Shown here: positions 1 to 5,700 of the stretch, piece by piece
Layout: the number at the start of each line of letters is the position of its first letter
Position numbering within the stretch: position 1 is the stretch's first letter
Assembly: GCA_030625285.1 (NCBI GenBank)
Contig: DAOURC010000044.1
Coordinates: 1 to 6,083, forward strand
DNA: 6,083 bases
Direction of reading: 5' to 3'
From: Eubacteriales bacterium
GTDB taxonomy: Bacteria; Bacillota; Clostridia; Peptostreptococcales; Acidaminobacteraceae
Translations under genes and position numbers: made by a program
The notes under the pieces: generated by a model
The model's input: only the letters and a program-made list of their open reading frames with translations
Told to the model about the DNA's origin: nothing
Database searches by the model: none

Positions 1-1210
1 GTGTCCTTAAAATATCCAAATATTCTTCATGAGATACATCTAAATGTGGACATTTAGTAGGAAATAGACACTGTCTATTTTTGCAGCTGCCGATAGTTAA
101 CTGTTTTTTACATGCAGGCTTTCTAAAATTAGCAGTAGGTCCTCCAACATCATGGATATAACCCTTGAAGTCTTTATTTTTTATCATTTGATTTGCTTCT
201 TTAACAATCGATTCTTTCGATCTGCTTTGAACGGCTCTTCCTTGATGAAAAGTCAATGCGCAGAAACTACAACTGCCAAAACATCCCCTATTGCTTACAA
301 TACTGAATTTAACTTCTTCTATTGCCGGAACCGATCCCAATTCCTCATATGTAGGATGCACTTGCTTAGTGAATGGAATTTCATAAATATAATCAAGCTC
401 TTCTTGATTTAAAGGCATTATCGGCGAATTTTGCACAATATAACCCTTATCGTGCTCTTGAACTAAAGTTTTGCCCAAGATCGGATCCTGATTGTCATAA
501 AACATTTTAAAATATTTCGCAAAAGTTTTCTTGCTCTCCGAAACTTCTTTATAAGAAGGCAACTCTATATAGTCGTAAACATTCTCTTTGGAAGCCACAG
601 AAAAAACCGTGCCTTTCACATGCTGAATATACTGAATATCTATACCATTGTTCAAATATTCGGCTATTTCCAGCATTTGATTTTCTGCCATCCCATAAAC
701 CAACAAATCTGCTCCGGAATCGTACAAAACAGATCTTCTTAGTTGATTGCTCCAATAATCATAATGTGCAAGTCTTCTAAGAGAAGCTTCAATCCCGCCA
801 ATAATCACCGGCGCATCCTTATATGCTCGTTTTATTAAGTTCGTATAGACAATAACAGCTCTGTCAGGGCGTAGTCCCATCTCGCCACCAGGAGAATACA
901 TATCATTTTTTCTTCTCTTTTTACCGACAGAATAATGATTCACCATAGAGTCCATATTACCTGAAGTAACTAAGAATCCCAACTCGGGCTTTCCTAATTT
1001 TTTTATATCTTTTAAATCTTTCCAATCGGGCTGAGCTATTATTCCAACTCTATATCCGGCCCTTTCCAATACTCTCGCTATTAAAGGACCACCGAAAGAA
1101 GGATGGTCAATATATGCATCACCTGTCACTAGGATAAAATCTAATTTTTCCCAACCTCTCGCTTCCATATCATATCCATTTATAGGTAAAAATTCATCAC
1201 AATTATTCAT
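1..1210 (-). CDS. YgiQ family radical SAM protein, 3' end cut by window edge
   Basis: The first 403 residues are visible; the rest lies beyond position 1. Residues 6-63 carry the conserved YgiQ N-terminal signature (GYDMEARGW, then [15 protein letters not shown] and GIIAQPDW). Residues 136-163 ([18 protein letters not shown]) are also family-typical. The radical SAM [4Fe-4S] motif CxxxCxxC is C310-C314-C317. A second cysteine group (C367, C376, C381, C387) follows, as is usual in this family. Members are typically about 600 residues or longer, so roughly one third is missing. The function of YgiQ proteins is not established; radical SAM chemistry with S-adenosylmethionine is inferred from the fold. 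The ATG at 1210 is chosen because GAGGTG (1220-1215) sits just upstream and the signature starts a few residues in. The gene is transcribed divergently from the M23 peptidase gene. Family assignment is very secure. Confidence 0.95.
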   Translation of the reverse strand, partial: MNNCDEFLPINGYDMEARGWEKLDFILVTGDAYIDHPSFGGPLIARVLERAGYRVGIIAQPDWKDLKDIKKLGKPELGFLVTSGNMDSMVNHYSVGKKRRKNDMYSPGGEMGLRPDRAVIVYTNLIKRAYKDAPVIIGGIEASLRRLAHYDYWSNQLRRSVLYDSGADLLVYGMAENQMLEIAEYLNNGIDIQYIQHVKGTVFSVASKENVYDYIELPSYKEVSESKKTFAKYFKMFYDNQDPILGKTLVQEHDKGYIVQNSPIMPLNQEELDYIYEIPFTKQVHPTYEELGSVPAIEEVKFSIVSNRGCFGSCSFCALTFHQGRAVQSRSKESIVKEANQMIKNKDFKGYIHDVGGPTANFRKPACKKQLTIGSCKNRQCLFPTKCPHLDVSHEEYLDILRT

Positions 1211-1228
1211 AAAACACCTCACCCCCAT

Positions 1229-1255
1229 TTTATACTCAATATCATCGGGAGGCAA
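1229..1255 (-). promoter_or_regulatory. Weak candidate sigma-A promoter for the ygiQ-family gene
   Basis: On the minus strand, TTGCCT (1255-1250) and TATAAA (1234-1229) are separated by 15 bp, shorter than the usual 17. The predicted transcript start near 1222 would lie almost on the Shine-Dalgarno site GAGGTG, giving a very short leader. An alternative pair further upstream (TTGTGA with GATATT, 17-bp spacing) is equally weak. A promoter must lie in this gap unless the gene is read from elsewhere, but the exact boxes are uncertain. Confidence 0.3.
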
Positions 1256-1282
1256 GTCTATCACAATATTTGAAGAAATTAC

Positions 1283-1306
1283 ATTTATTGGAATATTCCA
1301 ATAAAT
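1283..1306. promoter_or_regulatory. Perfect 24-bp palindrome, putative operator
   Basis: Two 12-base arms, ATTTATTGGAAT and ATTCCAATAAAT, are exact reverse complements with no spacer. The core is TTGGAATATTCCAA. The site lies between two divergent genes, about 25 bp upstream of the -35 box predicted for the M23 gene. It has no T-run after it and ends no gene, so it is not a normal terminator. A zero-spacer palindrome of this length suits a homodimeric DNA-binding regulator; the regulator is unknown and I do not recognise the motif. Confidence 0.6.
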
Positions 1307-1331
1307 AATCCTTATCAATATCAATTTTTTC

Positions 1332-1361
1332 TTGAAAGTTCATAGTTAAAGATGGTATATT
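1332..1361 (+). promoter_or_regulatory. Candidate sigma-A promoter for M23 peptidase-bactofilin unit
   Basis: TTGAAA (1332-1337) and TATATT (1356-1361) are separated by 18 bp. The -10 is preceded by TGG (1353-1355), which forms an extended -10 of the TGN type. Transcription would start near 1368, leaving a leader of about 30 bases that contains the AGGAG Shine-Dalgarno site (1387-1391), six bases before the ATG at 1398. Confidence 0.6.
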
Positions 1362-1397
1362 TATAACAGTGGGGAAATATATATTTAGGAGTAAATT

Positions 1398-2405
1398 ATG
1401 AGACTTTTTAAAGAACTAAAAAAATTGAAATCATATAAATTTACAATTATGATTATTCCAAATACTGATAAGAACGTTATTCAATTTAATTTGAATAAAC
1501 TCTTCTTATATTCAACGTTCTCAATAATGATAATTTTAAGTTCATATTTTGTAGTTAAAAATGTATATCTAGAATCGTTAAATAGTTATTATGACGCATA
1601 TAATATCGAATTGGAAAATGGAATCGTTTTTAGAGATGACAAAATCCAAAAATTATATTCCTTAAGAAGTGAATATGAAGATGAAATGTCATATTTAAAA
1701 ACATCAATCAATTCTTCGGCATTGTATTTCGAAGAAAAATTATCGGAACTTCATAGTCTTGAATCGGAAGTCAACTCACTCTTGGTGATGATTAACGATC
1801 GAGGAGAAACAGCACTAAGTATTCCAACAAGTCGCTCAATAGATCGTTCAACTCTATTATCAATAAATAATCAAACGCTCAGCGAACCAAATGTAATTGA
1901 TGAGGCAAAAATTTTAACTACCGATGATGAGATATCGTCAATAATTCAAGAACAAATGACTGAATATAGAACTCTAATTGAAGATGTATCTTCACAACTT
2001 GATTTTCTTGAATGTTATCCAGATTTTTCTCCTGTCAGTGGATATGTTTCTTCTAATTTTGGTTATAGGCGAGATCCATTTACAGGTCTTACTTCTTTCC
2101 ATCGAGGAATAGATATTGCATCTCCTAAGGGTACTGAGTTCTATGCCGCAGCTTCAGGGATTGTAACTTATTCTGGGTACAATGGCAATTACGGCAATAT
2201 GATTGTTATTTCTCACGGTTATGATTATGAAACTGTTTATGCTCATAATACTAAAAACCTCGTAAAAGTTGGAGATCAAGTTACAAAAGGAGATTTAATC
2301 GGTTACATAGGTTCAACAGGGAGAAGTACTGGACCTCATGTTCACTTTGAAGTCCATTTTGAAGGTAAACAAATCAATCCAAGAAAAACATTGATAGAAT
2401 ATTAG
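1398..2405 (+). CDS. Membrane-anchored M23 family metallopeptidase (LytM-type)
   Basis: A 335-residue predicted peptidoglycan endopeptidase, likely acting outside the membrane on peptide cross-bridges. A basic, Lys-rich N-terminus (1-14) precedes a short conserved-looking strand (16-30, FTIMIIPNTDKNVIQF). One transmembrane helix follows at about 34-56, with no signal-peptidase site seen. The region from about 60 to 205 is rich in charged residues and leucine and is probably a coiled coil. The M23 domain occupies about 212-330. Its zinc ligands are H235 and D239 (HxxxD) and H316 (second His of HVH), and the catalytic-type histidines are H283 (YAH) and H314. All expected active-site residues are present, so an active enzyme is likely. 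AGGAG lies six bases before the ATG. The stop codon overlaps the Shine-Dalgarno site of the bactofilin gene 12 bp downstream, which suggests joint expression and a joint role in wall remodelling. The exact bond cleaved cannot be told from sequence. Confidence 0.93.
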   Translation: MRLFKELKKLKSYKFTIMIIPNTDKNVIQFNLNKLFLYSTFSIMIILSSYFVVKNVYLESLNSYYDAYNIELENGIVFRDDKIQKLYSLRSEYEDEMSYLKTSINSSALYFEEKLSELHSLESEVNSLLVMINDRGETALSIPTSRSIDRSTLLSINNQTLSEPNVIDEAKILTTDDEISSIIQEQMTEYRTLIEDVSSQLDFLECYPDFSPVSGYVSSNFGYRRDPFTGLTSFHRGIDIASPKGTEFYAAASGIVTYSGYNGNYGNMIVISHGYDYETVYAHNTKNLVKVGDQVTKGDLIGYIGSTGRSTGPHVHFEVHFEGKQINPRKTLIEY

Positions 2406-2409
2406 GAGG
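2404..2409 (+). promoter_or_regulatory. Strong Shine-Dalgarno site deciding the TTG start of bactofilin
   Basis: AGGAGG overlaps the last two bases of the peptidase stop codon TAG (2403-2405). It lies eight bases before the TTG at 2418, with no ATG nearby in frame. This fixes the non-ATG start and suggests that translation of the two genes is coupled. Confidence 0.75.
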
Positions 2410-2417
2410 AATATATT

Positions 2418-2822
2418 TTGTTTAAAAGCGAAGGAACTACTAAAAAGAGCACTAGCGACACATATGATGTTATAATAGGTAAAAGTTCAAAAATCGATGG
2501 GAATATAGCAAGTGATGGTTCAATCAGAATCGAAGGAACTATTAATGGAGACATAGATTCAAAAGGGAATATCATAATCGGTCCTAACGCTACAGTAAAC
2601 GGCAGTATAAAATGTAACCATATCGAAATATCAGGTAGCGTTCTTGGAAATGTAATTTGTAATAGTCATCTAAAAGTATTTGCTCAAGGTTCACTTAAAG
2701 GTAATATAGAAGTTTCATCTTTCGATATTGAAGAAGGCGGAACCTTCGATGGAAATTGTAAAATTGCCGCTAAAATAAAACCAGAACAAAAACCACAACC
2801 AAAAAAAGCAGAGAGAGAGTAA
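2418..2822 (+). CDS. Bactofilin family polymer-forming cytoskeletal protein
   Basis: A 134-residue protein with a bactofilin domain at about residues 17-118. It shows the short repeating beta-helix pattern of this family: a Gly-Asn or Gly-Asp turn roughly every 16-20 residues (IDGNI, IEGTINGDI, VNGSI, VLGNV, LKGNI, FDGNC) alternating with hydrophobic strands. The N-terminus (1-16) is polar. The C-terminal tail (119-134) is rich in Lys, Pro and Gln and probably disordered. Both are usual outside the domain. Bactofilins polymerise without nucleotide into filaments at the membrane. In several bacteria they scaffold cell-wall enzymes, and pairing with an M23 peptidase gene is a known arrangement. 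The start is TTG, supported by AGGAGG eight bases upstream. Three cysteines (66, 81, 114) are present; their role is unknown. The stop codon sits in the loop of the downstream terminator hairpin. Confidence 0.93.
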   Translation: MFKSEGTTKKSTSDTYDVIIGKSSKIDGNIASDGSIRIEGTINGDIDSKGNIIIGPNATVNGSIKCNHIEISGSVLGNVICNSHLKVFAQGSLKGNIEVSSFDIEEGGTFDGNCKIAAKIKPEQKPQPKKAERE

Positions 2823-2834
2823 TCTCTCTTTTTT
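2810..2834 (+). terminator. Rho-independent terminator overlapping the bactofilin stop codon
   Basis: The stem AGAGAGA (2812-2818) pairs perfectly with TCTCTCT (2823-2829) around the four-base loop GTAA, a GNRA-type tetraloop. A G-T pair and an A-T pair can extend it outwards. A run of six T (2829-2834) follows. The TAA stop (2820-2822) lies within the loop, so the hairpin straddles the end of the coding sequence. Confidence 0.8.
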
Positions 2835-2835
2835 A

Positions 2836-2864
2836 TTGTTTATAATTGACTTTAATGATAGAAT
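2836..2864 (+). promoter_or_regulatory. Candidate promoter for the TtcA-like gene
   Basis: TTGTTT (2836-2841) and TAGAAT (2859-2864) are spaced by 17 bp. TGA directly before the -10 gives an extended -10. It lies just after the terminator T-run. Transcription would start near 2871, shortly before the Shine-Dalgarno site. A consensus TATAAT at 2841-2846 also occurs but has no matching -35. Confidence 0.5.
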
Positions 2865-2873
2865 CCTTTTCAT

Positions 2874-2877
2874 GGAG
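2874..2877 (+). promoter_or_regulatory. Shine-Dalgarno site favouring the GTG start at 2886
   Basis: GGAG, followed by TGAT, is eight bases before the GTG at 2886. An in-frame GTG at 2877 overlaps this motif and has no site of its own. The ATG at 2884 is out of frame and followed at once by TGA. Confidence 0.65.
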
Positions 2878-2885
2878 TGATATAT

Positions 2886-3596
2886 GTGAAAAAAATATTA
2901 GGGAATTTAAGAAAAACAATTCAAGAAAACAATTTAATAAAAGATAACGACAAAATAGCTGTAGGTGTTTCTGGTGGAAAAGACAGTATGGTATTACTAT
3001 ATGCCCTCAAGAAATTACAAAGATTTAGTCCGATACCATTTGAAATGGAAGCTTTCTTTGTAAATATCGGTTTTGAAGACTTCCCGATAAATATTATCGA
3101 GGACTTTTGTCAATCTATCGATGTTCCACTTAATATCATTGATACACAAATTTCTGAAGTGGTTTTTGATATTAGAAACGAATCAAACCCCTGCTCATTA
3201 TGTGCAAACATGAGAAGAGGTGTTTTACACGATGCAGTTGTCAAAAAAGGATTCAAAGTATTGGCGCTCGGCCATCATCAAGACGATGCTGTAGAAACGC
3301 TTTTCATGAATATGATTTATACAGGTCGAATCAATACTTTTCAAATGAATACTTACTTATCTAGAAAAGACATCAACGTTATCAGACCGTTCATTACTGC
3401 CACTGAAAAAGACATTATACATGTTGCAAAGGAAAACAATATCCCAGTTGCTAAAAACCCCTGCCCTATAGATAAACATACAAAAAGAGAAGAAATTAAA
3501 TCTCTTCTCAATGAATTTTATATTCGATATCCCGAATCCAGAAAAAACTTTGTAACTGCAATAAGTAATTCTAAACAGGTTCAACTGATTAAATAA
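2886..3596 (+). CDS. TtcA-like PP-loop ATPase, probable tRNA 2-thiolation enzyme
   Basis: A 236-residue protein of the adenine-nucleotide alpha-hydrolase (PP-loop) superfamily. The PP-loop is SGGKDS at 29-34. The second family motif GHHQDD is at 129-134, followed by a VETLFMN helix. Between them is CSLC (C103, C106), and a third cysteine lies in NPCP (C193). This CxxC-plus-late-Cys layout is that of TtcA, which binds an iron-sulfur cluster and thiolates cytidine-32 of tRNA after adenylating the base. TilS (lysidine synthetase) lacks that cysteine set, and TtuA has extra zinc-binding CxxC pairs not seen here. It is shorter than the Escherichia coli enzyme (about 310 residues), mainly at the C-terminus, like other compact Firmicute members. 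The GTG start at 2886 is preferred; GTG at 2877 would add three residues. It has its own promoter candidate, and its stop is one base from the converging flavoprotein gene. The exact tRNA substrate is inferred, not shown. Confidence 0.82.
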   Translation: MKKILGNLRKTIQENNLIKDNDKIAVGVSGGKDSMVLLYALKKLQRFSPIPFEMEAFFVNIGFEDFPINIIEDFCQSIDVPLNIIDTQISEVVFDIRNESNPCSLCANMRRGVLHDAVVKKGFKVLALGHHQDDAVETLFMNMIYTGRINTFQMNTYLSRKDINVIRPFITATEKDIIHVAKENNIPVAKNPCPIDKHTKREEIKSLLNEFYIRYPESRKNFVTAISNSKQVQLIK

Positions 3597-3597
3597 C

Positions 3598-4641
3598 TTA
3601 TATCCAATGTGATTCTTCATTGATGTGCAAAGCGAATTGTTTTGCCGTTTTTTCAAAATCTGGACAATTCAATATTTCTCTAGCATCATTGGCAATAGCA
3701 TGGATATAAAATTTAGGAGGCAACCTAAACCCTTTATTGATATTCAACGCTCCAATCAATTGCCTTATCACAGAATCACTTCCGCTATTTCCAGAAACTG
3801 CAATAGCAAAAATGTTTTTGTCCAATAATGGATGTTTCCTGTATAAAACAGTTAGCCTATTGATGACTGCCATTAATTTAGCGCTTATAGCATCATTATA
3901 ATTCGGCAATAGCCATAATATAGCATCTGCCTCTTCAATAGCCGGTAGTATTTCTTTAACCATAACACCACCATAAAAACAACTGTTTTTCTCTGCATAA
4001 TAAATACAAGTCTTGAAAGAACATCCTCTGCAATCTAGAACAGTTCCATCTTCCACATGAATGACACTATAATCGATATTCAAGTGCTCCGATACTTCTT
4101 TCCAGAGCAAATGAGTATTGGAAATCTCAATATTGCTATTTGCATGCAGTACCAACAACTTCGGTTTTTCAATATATTTTTTTTCATAAGAAAGCAATCG
4201 ATTCACTAGCTTGTTCACCAAGTATTTTAAAGTCTCTGTTTTTGTCAATTTTAAATACTTAGACCATTTCTTTAAATTTTCCAACCCGCCAATAACTTCT
4301 ATAAGAGGTTGTCCAATAATAGTTGCTCCCATCGAATTCACTATAAAAATTACTTCTTTTGCAACTTTTTTTGTATAAAGACTAGATTTCGAATAAACTA
4401 TCAGACCAACATAGCTATTTTTAAAGCTCTCATTGTCTTTCTTATATAGTTCATTTAGAAAATTCATAACTTCAAAATCCATACCGATCTCATTTGCATG
4501 GAGTAAAATCAACACCCTGGAATTTTTATAATCATCTTCAATATTTAATTTAACATCTTCAAAATATTGTGACGATTCATTTATAGCTGAATATATTTCT
4601 TTAGGAATCTCTTTTGCCTTAATCAATTTTATTTTTTCCAT
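3598..4641 (-). CDS. Two-domain flavodoxin-fold protein with four-cysteine cluster (NADPH-dependent FMN reductase-like)
   Basis: A 347-residue protein. The C-terminal domain (about 159-310) has a flavodoxin-type fold. Its first strand and phosphate-type loop are LLVLHANSN with SNT at 174-176. A later strand ends in PNYND (246-250), followed by the SAKLMAVINRL helix, as in NADPH-dependent FMN reductases and iron-sulfur flavoproteins. Between them are C204-x2-C207-x4-C212-x8-C221, a spacing that could bind an iron-sulfur cluster. The N-terminal part (about 41-126) looks like a second, degenerate copy: it has its own strand VLILLHAN (43-50) and NSMGATIIGQPLIE (102-115) but no cysteines. An electron-transfer or quinone/flavin reductase role is inferred; the substrate is unknown. 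The ATG at 4641 is chosen because GGTGG (4652-4648) lies six bases upstream; an ATG at 4662 would add seven residues without a good site. It overlaps the upstream gene by 23 bp. Confidence 0.78.
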   Translation of the reverse strand: MEKIKLIKAKEIPKEIYSAINESSQYFEDVKLNIEDDYKNSRVLILLHANEIGMDFEVMNFLNELYKKDNESFKNSYVGLIVYSKSSLYTKKVAKEVIFIVNSMGATIIGQPLIEVIGGLENLKKWSKYLKLTKTETLKYLVNKLVNRLLSYEKKYIEKPKLLVLHANSNIEISNTHLLWKEVSEHLNIDYSVIHVEDGTVLDCRGCSFKTCIYYAEKNSCFYGGVMVKEILPAIEEADAILWLLPNYNDAISAKLMAVINRLTVLYRKHPLLDKNIFAIAVSGNSGSDSVIRQLIGALNINKGFRLPPKFYIHAIANDAREILNCPDFEKTAKQFALHINEESHWI

Positions 4642-5695
4642 AATAGTCCACCATCTTATCATAAGATTCGTTAATTCTCACCATCAACTCTTTTGGAATA
4701 TTTCCCACATCAATAAGCAACCCATCTTCTGTCATTTTACTTCTAACACCATAAAAATATCCATCGATATACTGAGACGAATACGTATATTCACCCCTTA
4801 AATACGCTAATATCGAAAGTGCTCCTGAAGATAAAGCGGGTGCGATATAAGGCTTGAATCCCAACTTTCTGATATCCAAATTTGCTTCAACCGTCAATCT
4901 GGTCATTTTTTTAGACAACTCATCATCATAATTCATAAGACTGTTCGCCACAATCAGTTCACTGCCATGAGGACCGTAAATTCTACCTTCCTCACTAAAA
5001 TCTCCTATTTGCATTTTGTCGGCATAATAAAGCGCTCTGGCATACATAACGCCCTGACCAAATCCTGCTATTTGTGAAGGTAAGAAATAACCATCGCCTT
5101 CCTCATATACCACCTTGCAAAGAAGATCAACCGGATCGGAAACCACTAAAAAAAGTCCTTTAAAATCTTTTGATTTCGCTTTTTTGACATATTGGGAAAT
5201 AATCTGACTGTTCCCTTTAAATTGAACCTTTCTAACATCTACTTTTTCATCTCCAATAGCTGGAACTGATTTGCTGGCTGTAAAAATCACAATATCAGAA
5301 TCAAATATCTCATCTTCGGATATTATTTTAACTGGAATGTTTATATTGAAATTTTCTTGATATATTTGGTTCATTTCCATTTCATAACGCTCTGCTCTTT
5401 CAGTGTTTGGATCATAGATATTAATAGTTTCAATAGTAGGAAAACCTAGCAGTTTCATACCGAGAAGCAAATTGCTTCCCACATCTCCTAAACCGATAAT
5501 TGAAATCGTGTATGATTCTTTAAGATGTGATAAAATCTTGTTTTTATAATTTATATTGATTTTTTGAACATACTCTGATTCTTCAAGATGTTCCCCACTC
5601 AAATTCAAATAATCGATTGATTCTTCCTCATCAAGCATTCGCTGATTGTTTACAACTATAACATCTCTTCCTGTATCACCATAAATTTTTATCAT
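4619..5695 (-). CDS. Divergent lactate/malate dehydrogenase-like Rossmann protein
   Basis: A 358-residue protein. A poorly recognisable N-terminal extension of about 60 residues precedes a Rossmann fold with G68-x-G70-x-x-G73 and a strand ending in Asp (IYD, D95), which suggests NAD rather than NADP. LDH/MDH landmarks follow: FTASKSVPAIG (138-148), VVSDPVD (184-190), the GFGQGVMYAR segment (211-220) and GPHGSE (241-246), whose H243 matches the catalytic histidine. R220 fits the substrate-binding Arg, but the position of the catalytic Asp (LDSAR in LDH) is M217, and the Arg of the active-site loop is probably Lys. Ordinary lactate or malate dehydrogenase activity is therefore doubtful; it may use another substrate or serve a binding role. 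The ATG at 5695 is chosen because AAGGA (5709-5705) is nine bases upstream. ATG at 5704, overlapping the previous stop as ATGA, and TTG at 5716 are alternatives. The downstream flavoprotein gene overlaps by 23 bp. Confidence 0.8.
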   Translation of the reverse strand: MIKIYGDTGRDVIVVNNQRMLDEEESIDYLNLSGEHLEESEYVQKININYKNKILSHLKESYTISIIGLGDVGSNLLLGMKLLGFPTIETINIYDPNTERAERYEMEMNQIYQENFNINIPVKIISEDEIFDSDIVIFTASKSVPAIGDEKVDVRKVQFKGNSQIISQYVKKAKSKDFKGLFLVVSDPVDLLCKVVYEEGDGYFLPSQIAGFGQGVMYARALYYADKMQIGDFSEEGRIYGPHGSELIVANSLMNYDDELSKKMTRLTVEANLDIRKLGFKPYIAPALSSGALSILAYLRGEYTYSSQYIDGYFYGVRSKMTEDGLLIDVGNIPKELMVRINESYDKMVDYYGKNKID

Positions 5696-5700
5696 TTTTA

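Noticed and set aside
152..412. Rightward open frame of 86 codons, and a leftward one at 549-755
   Set aside because: Both lie inside the YgiQ-family gene in other frames. They have no Shine-Dalgarno support and no recognisable protein pattern.
1303..1327. AT-rich ATAATCCTTATCAATATCAAT stretch resembling a Fur-type site
   Set aside because: It is not symmetric enough for a 7-1-7 Fur/PerR box, and such AT-rich words are common in this composition.
2841..2846. Consensus TATAAT just after the terminator
   Set aside because: No acceptable -35 lies 16-18 bp upstream, and the TTGTTT/TGATAGAAT pair a few bases away is better spaced.
3603..3624. Short hairpin CAATG/CATTG near the convergent gene ends, considered as a terminator
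   Set aside because: The stem is only five pairs with a ten-base loop and no T-run, and it lies within the flavoprotein coding sequence.
3357..3656. Leftward open frame of 99 codons across the convergent junction, and a rightward one at 3625-3828
   Set aside because: These are shadow frames of the TtcA-like and flavoprotein genes, whose motifs run intact through the same bases.
4639..4662. ATG at 4662 as start of the flavoprotein gene
   Set aside because: It has no upstream Shine-Dalgarno site and adds an atypical MIRWWTI segment. The ATG at 4641 has GGTGG at good spacing.
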